Counted from the stretch's first letter, positions 11,926-22,136 are shown. The stretch is 64,000 bases of DNA from Adiantum capillus-veneris (GCA_014529385.2 CM043969.1:11546148-11610147); one strand, 5' to 3'. Program-made: numbers and translations. The notes: a model not told the origin generated them from the letters alone.

Positions 11926-12511
11926 CATAGTCTACTCCAAACGGAACCCAGAAATTCACCTTGGCCAAAGATCTGGTGCAGTGGGATGCACAAGAGGGGA
12001 GTCACTCCACTCCTTTGTCAACAGATGCCTTGATTTTGATACTAAAGTCACTGATGTCGCTTTGAGCTTCAGGGATACTGAGAGCTGACAGTATTCTGCT
12101 GGATGACTTTATGAAATGGAATTCCTGATAATGATACTGATTTGTTTCTTCACCTCTTTTGAGTGCAGGAACTAATAGAGGCAATGACTGCAGCATTTTG
12201 GTCTACTTGATCTCGAATAGACATGGTTGCAATAGGGGTTAGTCAATCGGACATCGATGAGGTCCCGATTGGACCTAGATGTGATTGCTAGCTACATTGC
12301 CGATAAATCATGGTCTAAGATCCGAATGAATGTTAAATGTCATGTGATGTCCTGTGATGTCGTGTGATGTGACTGTCGATTTGGTACATGTGCTAGATGT
12401 GTGTTCCTAGAACGTAGGTACTAACAGTCAGTGTCTGCTAAGACGGTTTATGGCTTTTGTTGGTTTTGCAGGCGTAATCGCGATCGATTACAATGCTTTC
12501 AACAGGGGGTA
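11926..12511 (+). other. GYP1-A 3' untranslated region and polypurine tract
   Basis: Non-coding tail, about 590 bp, collinear with GYP1-B 48179-48765. It contains tandem TGTGATGTC-like units near 12338-12374 and ends with the purine run CAGGGGGTA before the LTR. Nothing coding is seen. Confidence 0.8.
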
Positions 12512-13150
12512 TGTCACAAAGTGATGACGCGGCTACCGACAGCAGAAACCCTAATTTCTGGCTGAAACCCTGAAATTCCTGCAAACCCTAAAATCTGCCA
12601 AAAACCCTAATTTGCAGCAAACCCTAATTTCAGGCTGAAACCCTAATTCAGCAAACCCTAATTCTGCCGGGGGTGCCCCGTCGCAGCAACAATATGGATT
12701 TCCATGATTTGCGGCAGAATTTGTGTTGGCAGCTTTCTTGCTTTTTCTATGCAAATAGCAAGAGAAAGAGAGAGAACAAGTCTTTTGCTTTTTCTCTGGG
12801 ACTCTCAGAGAGAGAGAGAAAGGGCAGATGCTTTTGGCTTTCAGAGATTTTGGTTTTGGAGCTTTTGGGGCTCTGCTTTTGGGCATCCCTTGTAACCTTT
12901 AAATAAGTGGTGAGGGCTTCACTTCTCAGAGCATCCGGACGCAGAGTCTGAGTAAAACCCTAGCCACTCTCTTGTACTTTGATCTGATTAATATAAAAAG
13001 AAATACCGAAAGGGGCGCAAGTCTTTGGGGCCAATATCTCTAGGCACGGAACTCCGCCAGGCCAGTGCAAATCTATTGTGAATTGTTTTGAAGTGGTTAT
13101 TTGGTGTTGTCGCGATTGATTCTTGACTTAGAGTGTCCAAGTTTGTTACA
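12512..13150 (+). repeat. GYP1-A 3' LTR (639 bp)
   Basis: Starts TGTCACAAAG and ends TTTGTTACA. It is about 100 bp longer than the other GYP1 LTRs because U3 carries an expanded run of AAACCCTAA-type motifs (12545-12665). It contains the AAGAAATACCGAAAGGGGC box at about 12998-13016. The 3' flank is AACTG; the matching 5' flank is outside the window. Confidence 0.93.
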
Positions 13151-13790
13151 AACTGCATATAAGCCACAAGGATGCATTGGACAGTCTTGAGACATACATG
13201 AAGTGGCCGCGTGGACAGCTTCCAATAATTCAACTTAGAATGTAGGCGTTGGAGCACCCAATCCAGTTTCTGCATAGCTGATACATTCCAACCCAACGGA
13301 TAACCCAAATGGCGAACCAGAACATGTGGAGGAACAATCTCCCCAGGCCACAATATCTTATGCCAATCACACTCCTTCAGAGGCAATAGTTTGGATTTAC
13401 AAACGTTGACTTTGAGACCTGCTGCCAATCCAAACAAGTGAAGAGTATGCATAATTTGTTGTACATCATCATAATGATTGCGAGGCATAAACAAAGAGTC
13501 ATCCGCATAGGCCTGACCAGCAAACTGCCGTCCCGAAGGTAAAGTCAGGCCATGTAGCCTACCAGTGGAAGTCAAGGAATCCACATACATAAACAAGGGG
13601 TGAGTAGCGATCGCATAAAGCAAAGCACTCAAAGGGCAGCCCTGTCTCACCGACCGTCCCAAAGGCCAAGATTCTGTAAGAGATCCATCCAGCAAGCCTG
13701 CAGAAGTGTTGTGTGCATACAAGAAAAGCACTGCATGGGATAGCGTCATAGTTGCATACCCTTACTTGCACAGTTAAGTCAATTAAGCAT
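13151..13790 (-). pseudogene. L1-d, L1-type reverse transcriptase fragment
   Basis: On the minus strand a frame carries RT palm motifs: SVRQGCPLSALLYAI (motif B region) and AYADDSLFMP (motif C, YADD), followed by thumb-type sequence with VRHLGYPLGWN. The continuation toward the 3' end is cut by the GYP1-A LTR at 13150. The 5' side stops near 13790. It differs from L1-a/b, so it represents another L1 subfamily. Confidence 0.88.
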
Positions 13791-13799
13791 ATATGAACA

Positions 13800-14335
13800 A
13801 TCATTTAAGTCATTTATTAACAAGTGACTTTGACATCAGACTGACCTATGATTCGACGTTCGCACATCAGATCCTTCCCAGAGTGCAATGGGAGGCCATT
13901 AGAGTAGTCGGCTCTCATGGAAAGCGTCGTTGTGTTGATCCTCGTTTCTCTTCAAGGATTGCTAGCCTATGGAGACTTTGGGTGTGTCGTCCCCTATTTG
14001 AGCTTTGGCATTGGCCTCACTCTGACCCTGCATATGCACCGGTCTCTTTCTTCAAGTACACTGTCAGGATTGGACGGTTATCATTGATACATTAGCAGAG
14101 GGAGAAGCCCACCTGTATAAGTTTCTGGTAACATTCAGGTCTCTCAAGCTTATATGCAGCAGCTTTGGTCCGCCATCTGGGACTTACATACGGAGCGACG
14201 TATTTCCTTCTTTATGTGGATGATTGCTCATGTAGGACTTTCAGTTGGGAGTTGATTAGCTACTATGGGTCATGATCCCTTATGCCCTCACTGTTCTTCC
14301 ACTCTCCCTGAGTCACTTGCTCATTCTCTTATTGG
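13800..14335 (+). pseudogene. L1-type ORF2 C-terminal fragment with zinc segment
   Basis: Resembles L1-a 7930-8480: an IRVVGSHGK-type segment, FFKYTVRIGR, then CPHCSSTLPESLAHS, an equivalent of the zf-RVT domain. Identity is low, so it comes from a related subfamily. It is followed by a segment that lies earlier in the LINE order (14336 on), so this is a separate or shuffled fragment rather than one collinear copy. Confidence 0.75.
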
Positions 14336-14674
14336 TCCGGCACATCAAAGTCGGGCCCTGCTAGGGAAGCTGGTTATTCGGGGATTGCTTCCAGACACGG
14401 AGCCTTGGAAGGCTCTTCTCCTACATCGACTACTTGTGAGGACTTCCCCTACTGCGGCCCTTGGCCTCCGGATCTTGACCGAGATGCGCCGCACCGGGCT
14501 CAGCAGAGGATAGGAGGACAAATTTGCATTGAGTGTTCTCATCAGGGCTTGGGAGCTCTTATGACCAAGCCTCAGACAACGGCGACCAGAATTCTCGGAG
14601 GAGCGCCTAAGGCATGGACCAGGGCCACATGCTTGGCAGCTGGTCGCATATGGCCTGGGTCCAATTGGTTGCTG
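14336..14674 (+). pseudogene. L1-e ORF2 fragment, left part
   Basis: Matches L1-a 7270-7660: the segment HQSRALLGKLVIRGLLP, then RRTGLSR. It continues at 16557 after the LTR-type insertion, since both sides are adjacent in L1-a. The target duplication TGCTG is at 14670-14674 and 16557-16561. Confidence 0.82.
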
Positions 14675-14952
14675 TGGAAAAAAGTGATTTAATCCCGTCG
14701 ATGGAACCATAAAGAAATACCGAAAGGGGCGCCTAAGTTAGGGGCCAATCTGGTGTCTGTCTACTCATACAGGTGCAATCTAGCAGCCTGTATCCCTCTC
14801 CCCTTTGTTGTGTCTTGAAAGTACAGGTAAAATAGACGACTAATAATGGGTGAAAGCTAAATCAAGGTTTAAAGTAAAGTCTACCGCCCTTTTTGGATTG
14901 AACAGGCCGGTTTCATGGTTCCATTGCCGGGATTAAATCACTTTTTTCCATA
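14673..14952. repeat. 38-bp inverted repeat around LTR R/U5 segment
   Basis: Arms are 14673-14710 and 14915-14952, with about three mismatches; the first two bases belong to the flank. The right arm spans the LTR end and the presumed primer site (TGGTTCCATTGCCGGG). The loop holds the AAGAAATACCGAAAGGGGC box and the U5 end TCTACCGCCC..CCGGTTTCA shared with GYP2 LTRs. Confidence 0.8.
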
Positions 14953-15023
14953 GAAGTGAGCCTTGGTCAGTTTTCGGCTTGAAGACACAGGGGATCATAG
15001 ACGAGACACAGGGAATTGTAATT

Positions 15024-15578
15024 ATGGCTGACAGACCAGATGATGTGACTGAAGAGGTTTCCTCTTCACAGGGTCAACAGACACATGAAGTGGGTGAGTC
15101 CTCAAGACCACCACAGACTGATGATGATATATTCAGGACCCAGTTGGCTACTGCTGTGGCTATGTTCACACAAGTAATGCAGAACCCAAGGTTTTTAGCC
15201 TTTCTGCAACCTCCTGTTCCGTCTCAGCAAGTTGGGTCACTGGATCATATTCAAAAGCCTGTTAAGGCTCGAGCACAGGTGATTCATACCGCACAGTCAA
15301 TGGAAACACCTATACACTTGACGGAGAACATGCAGTCTCCACAACCTGTGCCTAAGGTGCAAGAACAGGTGGCTGAGATGCCAGTTTTTCAAGCTGTACC
15401 AGTTCAGCCCGCCACCTTTCAACAGCCTATAGCTGGTTCTAATGGGCAGGGAAGCAACTTACAGGCTATGCAACAGGTCTTCCCACCACCTTCAGTACAC
15501 CCTGAAAATGCGCCAGATCGCCTGTACAGCGGTCCCCTTGCGTCCCCGAACCTCCTGGGGGTATTAGGGTCCGTTTAG
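15024..15578 (+). pseudogene. Partial gag-like reading frame of GYP2-type element
   Basis: An open frame of about 185 codons from ATG at 15024. It is acidic and Ser/Gln-rich at the N-terminus, with a segment like LATAVAMFTQVMQNPRFLAF followed by a Pro/Gln-rich stretch. Position just after an LTR and leader, together with composition, suggests a gag N-terminus. No capsid core or CCHC knuckle is reached before the frame runs into inverted LTR sequence near 15530. Confidence 0.55.
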
Positions 15579-16556
15579 GGCCAAAACCCTAAACCTGCAA
15601 AAATACACAGCAGGCTGTAATTCACTGTTTCGGGCTCCGTTCCGCGTGCCGGTCGCATCCCTAGCAAGTCCTCGAGCTCCCGCACCTGTAGGGCTACTTG
15701 CCCTTTGAATCGGACGAGATTTCTGGCGTGAAACCTCTCCGAATTCACCTGTACCTGCGGGGGGATTAGCCGCTAGCTAATCCAGTACCTGTGCAAGAGG
15801 CTCTTGCCTCGGCAATCGCGCATGAACCCACACAACTGTACATTGGTCAAATGAAGAGCCCACTAGAGGGGCATAACATACTGCCAAAGGGGAGAGAGAG
15901 GGCAGTGCGTAGCGTGCAGGGCATCACTCCTGGCACCGCACTGTGCATAAGAGGGAAAGCAAGCACTCCATAGCTCTTAACCTGTGACAGAGACTTGCAA
16001 AATGAGCCTCCCAGCTATAAATCACGTTTTTGCCTTCTCTATAAGTAGTAAACTGGCCTCAGAGTGCCAAGTGTCACTCATTTGTGCATTTTCCCGCTTT
16101 AGACCCTCGGGTCTAAAAATATCTCACCTGCAGCCTCTGTTGACTTGGCCACAGAGTAACAAAATGATCCCCATGTCAAACTGCACGTAATGACGCGAAG
16201 ACATTTTCAGGTCCCAAAATAGCAGTTCCCTAAATTTTAGGAGATGCTGCCATTATATCTTTCTAGGTCATCCGACCCTCTTTGTACACTGTGGCCACAT
16301 CCAAAACTGAAATGTAGCCTCTGTAGCAAAGGATTCCACTTTGGCTAGTCAATGACCCCACTTGGCTAACCATAGTCCTTGTCCAACCTTAGTGCTCTCT
16401 TGCCCTCAGGCCTGGACTCCCTCTGGACAGTTCCACACTAGCTATGCAATGCAGGGCAGTTAGATTTCCCGAGGGGTGTTTCCAAAAAGTGAAAGTAAAT
16501 AGATAATAAGAAAGAAATCAACAAATAGGATAGATAGTAGTCACACGCTGGTGACA
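15531..16556 (-). repeat. GYP2-type LTR, inverted, diverged and truncated
   Basis: Matches the GYP2 LTR at 52690-53589 in the same (reverse) direction: AGGGCCAAAACCCTAAAC, GAATCGGACGAGATTTCT, GGCTCTTGCCTCGGCA, CATGAACCCACA. It ends GTCACACGCTGGTGACA. The U5/R part expected on the left is absent. Confidence 0.75.
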
Positions 16557-17680
16557 TGCTGGGCATGCTGTACCCTAGGGGATTGGCTGAAATTCTCTAA
16601 GCTTCCGGAGACCGTACAGCTAGGAAGACTAAGCCGGTATAGAGGAGGACATAGTATGAGACATGACATCGAGACCGCACTAAAGGCAGAGACACAAGAG
16701 CCTTTTGAGCTTCAAGCTCTGGCTTGGATGGGGGCTTTCATGCAGCATGAGATCCTGCTGGCAGTTAGGGATTGCACAGCATAGGGACACACCTATTTCT
16801 TTGAGATCCAGGAGGAGGGAGACTCATCTAGCTGAAGGACGAGTCTCCTATGGTCTCAGAATGCGCCTTCCAGCAGGTCATGGTGGTGGCCATGGATTCT
16901 AAAAAGTGGACAATTGATCCATCCCCAGAGGCAGAGGAGGATTGGCAGCTGTGGGTCTAGGGAGGCCAACCCCTAGCTCGCTTGCAGTGGGACCCGGAGA
17001 GTGGGAATGGCAGGACCCCTTTACGCCCCCAGGCCATTCGGGGATTTCCTTCTTCCAGTACTCAGTACGGCTGGGGAGACATATCTTGACAGCCCAGCGG
17101 TCAGCCATACCAACAGCAGCAAAGCATTGGTGGTGGCAGGGTGTCACCACAGAGTTCCTAACTGATATTTGGGGCTGACTCTGGGCCAGCCAGCACGCCC
17201 GCAAAGTCTCTACTTTTCAGTGGTGGGTGGTTCACAGAGGCATAGCCATGGGGGTGTGGTTAGGTTACAGTGGACACCCACAGACTTGCGTGGGCTGTGG
17301 TCACCCGATGGAGGCGCAGCGACATTGTTTGTGGGATTGCATGTAGGCTCAGCAGATCTGGTTGCAGATCCTGAGGCTGATGGATCCTTATGCATCCGAC
17401 CAGTTCTTCACATGGGGAGTAGCAGCTGGTTCGTCACTTCGAGACGAGCTCTAGGTTATGAGCAGGAGCCAGACAGTCAGGCCATTCAGATGAGAGGAGG
17501 ATGTCCTCGGAGATGCACTACACCAGACTTTACGATGGCCATCTAGACTCGGGAGAGGGACCCGCGCTGGGAACTGATCAGTAGTCTCACCCTTTGGTGC
17601 ATCTAGAGCGGTTTCTGCTTTCGAGTGTTTGGGGGCAAAGCGGAGCCACTAGTAGAGACAGTGATATCTCAGAAGACATA
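16557..17680 (+). pseudogene. L1-e ORF2 fragment, right part (C-terminal domain)
   Basis: Continues L1-e. It matches L1-a 7680-8770: GDWLKFS, a WMGAFMQHEILLAVRDC segment, FFQYSVRLGRHIL, and a zinc segment CVGCGHPMEAQRHCLWDC (about 17298-17345), then FTWGVAAG. Multiple stops and shifts. Homology ends near 17680, before any poly(A). Confidence 0.85.
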
Positions 17681-17689
17681 TCAGAGCGA

Positions 17690-18261
17690 CCCATGGTGGT
17701 GCCCATAAGAGGACGTGCCAGCCATAAACTGGTGCCAGTCATCAACTGCCTGAATAGCTAGCAGAAATCTCTCCCATGCATCCTGCTAGCCAGGAGTAAT
17801 GGTGGTCAAAACAAGGTCAACCTGAGCCCGAAAGTCATGGGCAGACTCAATATTGTTCAGGTCTCCACCAACAATCCAAGAGTCTACAACTGGCAAGGCA
17901 TCAGAGATCTGGGACCAAAAACAAGCTCGTTCTCTCGCAGTAACAGGAGCATAAATGGACATAAAACCAATCAAGGATTCCCCAATCTGGATAGCTCACC
18001 CTGGAATAAGAATGCGATGTTGCCTGATAGGACTCACGGAGCTGTTAGAGTTCTGACCCAATGCTGGAGATCAAAGAAGTGTGCGATCCAACGTACAAGA
18101 GTTTAATAAAGGCTGCTCCAGCTTATGCTCTTGAATCAACAGAATATCAACATTTCCTACTATATGTCTGTTGATCTCTCTTTTGAGTCTAGACGGTCGG
18201 AGCCTATTGCACTGCTAGTCCGCAATCCATTTACATTCCAAGATAATACATGTAGATCCAT
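17690..18261 (-). pseudogene. L1-f ORF2 endonuclease fragment
   Basis: Minus-strand AP-like endonuclease. It starts at ATG 18261 with a segment reading HVLSWNVNGLR, as LINE endonucleases do. It then has GFMSIYAPVTARERACFWSQ and GGDLNNIES, matching L1-a GFLNIYAPNMASARAEFWSQ and GGDFNMLED. It is cut near 17690, where plus-strand L1-e begins; the RT is absent. Confidence 0.85.
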
Positions 18262-19500
18262 GTCAAAGAACCACAAGAATTTACATATCTCTGTACAGAT
18301 CTCCAACCAGAAAACACATACATATTGCTGTAAAAAGCTCCAAAAACCACAGCCTCTAAGTATATATAAATATCAGCGACGTTGTCTCTTGTAGCTAATC
18401 AGCTCTAGTGACTTTGCCTTCGGTGGAAACAAGGAATCTTCTTCCTGGGGCCAAAATATTGTACATCAACCAACAAGCTAGATACATCCTGCTGTGAACA
18501 TGACATCGCCTGACTCACTCTCTTCAAACCCCAAATACACATAGAACGTGGGAGCATATATGAGTCTGGTAGATAAAACACAATAGGAAGGCAAAAGCAT
18601 CTGTTTGTGTCAAGCCAATCCAATGCTGCAGTGCATGCACTAAACTGCGCAGACAACAATGTGGCAAAACTACTATCACCAAGCCAGGCTTGCATATGCA
18701 TAATAGTATGATGGTGCACAAAATGCAAGACAGAATCTGGCGTCCAAGTCTCTCACCTTGAGAAAGGCAAGAAGAAAGATACCAACGGAGTGGACACTCC
18801 TCTTATCAGCTGGGGACCAGGAGGCCGAGCGGATCTCTGTAACATATATACTCTGATCATGAGAGGTCCGAGCTCACCGGCGCTACTCTCTGCTCTCTCA
18901 ACACCCCAAATAACCAAGCAATGATTGAAAAACTCTCTAGAAACATGGCGAGGATGAGGAGATGGAGGAGGTGGAAGAAGTGGCTGATTTGTGGCAGAAG
19001 CAGTAGCGAGAGTCTGGAAGGGGCTGCACAAGTAGAGGCTGTGGATTTAGCTGCATAGCGCTGGCTCACTTACAGATAAAGCAGGAGGAGATGGCAAGGC
19101 TGGAGCTGCCGAGGCTGAAAGTGGCAAGGGTGGAGCTGGCAAGGCTGGCAGAGGGAAAAAAGCGCTAGCATCCGATGGACTAGGAGGGTCGCAGGCACCT
19201 GAGAAACTGGAGCCAACTAGCACCTGAGAGCAGGTGGAGGCGCTCGCTGCACCTGCCGAGCATGCTGCCCCCTCTGTTGGAAGCTATGTCTCCTATCTGG
19301 TCTCCGCCAGTCCTCTGTACCAACAGAGGTAACCTGCTTTGGGTGGTGTAAGTCAGCAGCTGGGGGACAGAGGCAGAGTCGTGCTGCCCCCTCTGTTGGA
19401 AGCTATGTCTCCTATCTGGTCTCCGCCAGTCCTCTGTACCAACAGAGGTAACCTGCTTTGGGTGGTGTAAGTCAGCAGCTGGGGGACAGAGGCAGAGTCG
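18262..19500 (-). pseudogene. L1-f ORF1 (diverged), C-terminal and linker part
   Basis: Just upstream of the endonuclease on the same strand. A frame at 18405-18728 matches the pattern of the L1 ORF1 C-terminal block (LHFVHHHTIMHMQAWLGD versus LEFSHHMGELGV; CLPIVFYLPDSYM versus CLPCYVYIHEDSW). Further upstream the sequence is Pro/Ala-rich like the L1-b linker, and ends in a 119-bp tandem duplication. Confidence 0.7.
19263..19500. repeat. 119-bp direct tandem duplication
   Basis: Two near-identical units, 19263-19381 and 19382-19500, each starting TGCTGCCCCCTCTGTTGG. The unit is not a multiple of three, so it breaks any frame through it. Near-identity suggests it is recent. Confidence 0.95.
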
Positions 19501-19987
19501 TGCTGCTGAGGTGCTCCAAGTGCATGCCTACCTCTAGTAGCCTAGCACCTCTAAGGAGGCTGGGTAGGTGTTATGTCCCGCTTCAGGAGAGGGGATCTGG
19601 CTAAGACACCGTCCGGATGTGCATCCGGTGTCCGAACGGAGGTAGTGTGAACCTTGCCAGTGTGGCCGGCCAATAGTATAAAAAGGAGGTCAAGGCTTCA
19701 TTTGTAGTTATCGACCCCCACTGGCAAAGTGCGAGTGATTATCCCGTGAGGTTGGGAGTGTGCAAGGTCACCTGAAGGAGGTGAGGCCGGGTGGTATGGA
19801 ACGCTCGATCTTACAGGTGCACGCTTACGTCCTCGGACGCTCTCGCGAGGTTTACTCAAAAATATGTAGAATAGCACGTGAGTTCAACAAAAGGGGTTTT
19901 TCCTTTATGAAATTACAAAAAATGTACATATAGAAGGATGTTTTAAATCGAAAAAGTGAAAACTTTGGTACATAAGAGGTCTCTATA

Positions 19988-20357
19988 TGTTACATCCCCA
20001 GACATCACGATGGGCACCTGCAATTATGTCTGACCAATGTGAACCTGGCCCTTTCGGTTATGAAGTGAGTCTCATTTGTGAGACGTCTTGTGTGATCACC
20101 ACACTTAGGACTCTTGGCCCTTGGCAACTCTGCCCGCACACCCGTATTGGTGTGGGATTGGTGGTATGGGACACCGGCCCTTGTGGTAGAGGCTAGCCCA
20201 CTTGGTTGCAGGCTCCCAGGCTCGGGGTGAGCCTGTATTGGCTCTATGGCTAGGAGGTGAGCCTCATGTCCCCTCACTACGTGTGTCAAGGTGTGAGTTT
20301 GGCTTGTGCCATGTCATGTATGCAAGATGAATCCGATCATCCGTCTAGGGATTAACA
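19988..20357 (+). repeat. Inner LTR, plus orientation (370 bp), with primer site
   Basis: Starts TGTTACATCCCCAGACATC, ends GGATTAACA, and is followed at 20358-20371 by TTGGTGTCAGAGCC, an initiator-Met primer site with one change. An inverted copy lies at 21225-21577. Confidence 0.85.
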
Positions 20358-20379
20358 TTGGTGTCAGAGCCTGATGTCC

Positions 20380-21210
20380 GCTCACACTGTGTGTCTAGGT
20401 GTGAGTTTGGCTTGTTCCATGTCATGTATGCAAGATAGATCCGGCTACGGATGGATCTTGATGTCTAGGGACATAAAGTTATATCCGGCCAGTGTGAACC
20501 TCGTCCTTTTGGTTATGAACTCCTACAAATAGGACTTGAGTCTCATTTGTGAGACATCTTGTGTGATCACCATACTTGCACTCTTGGACCTTAGCAAGCC
20601 CGCAGCCTCACGCCGTCACCGCTGCTGCGCACGGCCTCACGCTGGCACTCTGGCTAGCATGTTGGCCCGCGCATACGTCCCCAGTCCCCCCTCTATCTGT
20701 TGTGTATATAGTTGCTAGCGGAATTTTAAACCGTGGGCCGAGCACCCAGCCACCATGGCCACCAGGGGGGTACCACTCTAACGAAGGGAGTTGCCCCCCA
20801 CACTAAATAAGAAATTACACCTCTACCATGGATACCAATAAGACATGCTCCATGTACGAGAAGACCTCTCACCGATTGCATACAGAGGGGCTGCCATGTC
20901 CTTAGAGTGACAGCTCTCAAGGACACCCTCATGCGATCATCGACAACAATGAGGCAAAACCAAGACATACCGAACATCCATGTGACTGCCACTGGCCATC
21001 AACATTCCACACACTAGAATCCGTGAAAAAAGACTTAGAAGATTCCCACCATCGGCTAGCATGTGCCCCCCTTGCCCTCCTCTCTCGCTAGTAGCATCCC
21101 ATACCACCCTATGCGAGAGTTGGGAGAACATCTCACGCTAGGCCATCGCGGCCCCATGAGCTCTAGTGGTTTTTTGCGAGTCGCCAAGTCATGCATACGA
21201 GCAAGGAGGA
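20380..21210. other. Interior of inverted LTR pair, no recognisable gene
   Basis: Contains a second partial plus-strand copy of the LTR (about 20430-20600, sharing CCAGTGTGAACCT and TGAGTCTCATTTGTGAGAC). The remaining sequence shows no convincing protein similarity; open frames are short. It may be 5' leader sequence of the two LTR ends. Confidence 0.5.
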
Positions 21211-21224
21211 GGCTCTGATACCAA

Positions 21225-21577
21225 TGCTAATCCCTAGCCGAATCTATCCTACATACATGACATGACACACATAATGAGCGGACATCAGGCTCACCTCCCA
21301 GCCATAGAGCCAATACGGGCTCACCCCTAGGCCTGGGATATTGCAGCCAAGCAGGATAGCCTCTACCACAAGGGCCGGTGTCCCATACCACCACGCTCAC
21401 ACCAATACGGGTGTGCAGGCAGAGTTGCCAAGGGCCAAGAGTCCAAGTGTGGTGATCACACAAAATGTCTCAGAAATAAGACAAGTCCTATTTATGGGAC
21501 TTCATAACCAAAAGGACCAGGTTCACACTGGCGGGACATAACTGCAAGCGCCCATCCTGATGTCTGGGGACGTAACA
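21225..21577 (-). repeat. Inner LTR, minus orientation (353 bp), with primer site
   Basis: Reverse complement of 19988-20357. Its own primer site, TTGGTATCAGAGCC, lies at 21211-21224 on the minus strand, pointing inward. The outer flank CTGTA (21578-21582) nearly matches CTATA (19983-19987), consistent with a 5-bp target duplication for the whole 19988-21577 block. Confidence 0.85.
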
Positions 21578-21818
21578 CTGTATACCTCAAAAAATGTAGA
21601 CGAGGGGGTTTTATAAATACATCTTGAACGCACGTCCTATACAAGAACTCCATATAGTGAACCCCCCGAGTGGACGCTAGGCCAACACGGAGTGACCCCT
21701 CGAGCGGACGCTAGGCTAGCACGGGGGTGCTACCGGATGGTGGCTATGGTCTTGTGGTTCGTCCGACGTGTGTAGGCGGTCCGTATAGCCGCGAGATCAT
21801 CTACGAGTGTTCATTTCA

Positions 21819-21831
21819 TGGTATCAGAGCC
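21819..21831 (+). promoter_or_regulatory. Primer-binding site, initiator-Met tRNA type
   Basis: TGGTATCAGAGCC directly after the outer LTR end. It is the standard plant primer site for minus-strand DNA synthesis. Confidence 0.85.
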
Positions 21832-22132
21832 GACTTGGCTGCAAGTAGGACCACGTGCACACTTATGGATCCGTTGATGTCGGGTAACCTCAATTATGGG
21901 TAATTTTTTATGACTTATTGTTAAAATTGTCTGTTTTTCTTCTCGTGAGTATGTGTGCAAGTGAAAATTGATGTGCTTTTGCTGATTTTTTATAAAAATC
22001 AGCAATTTAACTGGTGGGAATGCTGAAAATCTGATTTTCTATGAAAATCAATGAATTATTCATTAATTTATTGATTTATAATTCAGCACACAGTGCTTTT
22101 TTCCCCCTCTCTATAGCCTCCTCCTTTGTGCG

Positions 22133-22136
<4 letters not shown>
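21832..22136 (+). other. Leader remnant, no gene seen
   Basis: AT-rich sequence after the primer site, with short A/T runs and repeated AAAATCA units. There is no open frame of note. It is cut by the GA microsatellite and LINE-F2. Confidence 0.5.

Larger units (their letters stand above)
1..13150 (+). mobile_element. GYP1-A, Ty3/gypsy chromovirus, 5' end outside window, split by nested insertion
   Basis: Gag, protease, RT, RNase H, integrase and chromodomain follow in order on the plus strand, then a polypurine tract and a 3' LTR. The body is two blocks, 1-2296 and 9470-13150. The gap holds an inserted antisense element flanked by CGTGC. Order and sequence match the complete copy GYP1-B at 42948-49294. 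The 5' LTR and primer site lie upstream of the window. The 3' LTR abuts an antisense L1 RT fragment at 13151, so GYP1-A itself landed in a LINE. All frames are broken, so it is not autonomous. Confidence 0.95.
14675..16556. mobile_element. Rearranged GYP2-type LTR insertion (1882 bp) in L1-e
   Basis: Bounded by TGCTG duplications and TG..CA ends. Left to right: an inverted copy of the primer site and leader (14675-14710), the plus-strand 3' part of an LTR (14711-14915), primer-site-like sequence and leader, a gag N-terminus (15024-15530), then an LTR in reverse orientation (about 15531-16556). A normal element would have two LTRs in the same direction. The structure suggests integration of a rearranged cDNA. 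Confidence 0.75.
19569..21818 (+). mobile_element. LTR of unidentified element, split by nested inverted LTR pair
   Basis: The right part (21578-21818) ends TTCATTTCA directly before a perfect initiator-Met-type primer site TGGTATCAGAGCC, so it is the 3' end of a 5' LTR. The left part (about 19569-19987) has a TATA-like TATAAAAAGG at 19677-19687. The left end TGTTATGTCCC is a guess. The halves flank the 19988-21577 insertion. No gag-pol follows the primer site. Confidence 0.6.

Noticed and set aside
20005-20289. Protein-coding gene in the inner LTR
   Set aside because: Frames on both strands overlap LTR sequence repeated at 21225-21577. No domain features.
19988-21577. DNA transposon with about 360-bp terminal inverted repeats
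   Set aside because: Each inverted arm is followed inward by an initiator-Met-type primer site and starts TGTTAC like an LTR. No transposase frame is seen. Kept as a palindromic LTR structure, with the DNA-transposon option stated as the refuting test.
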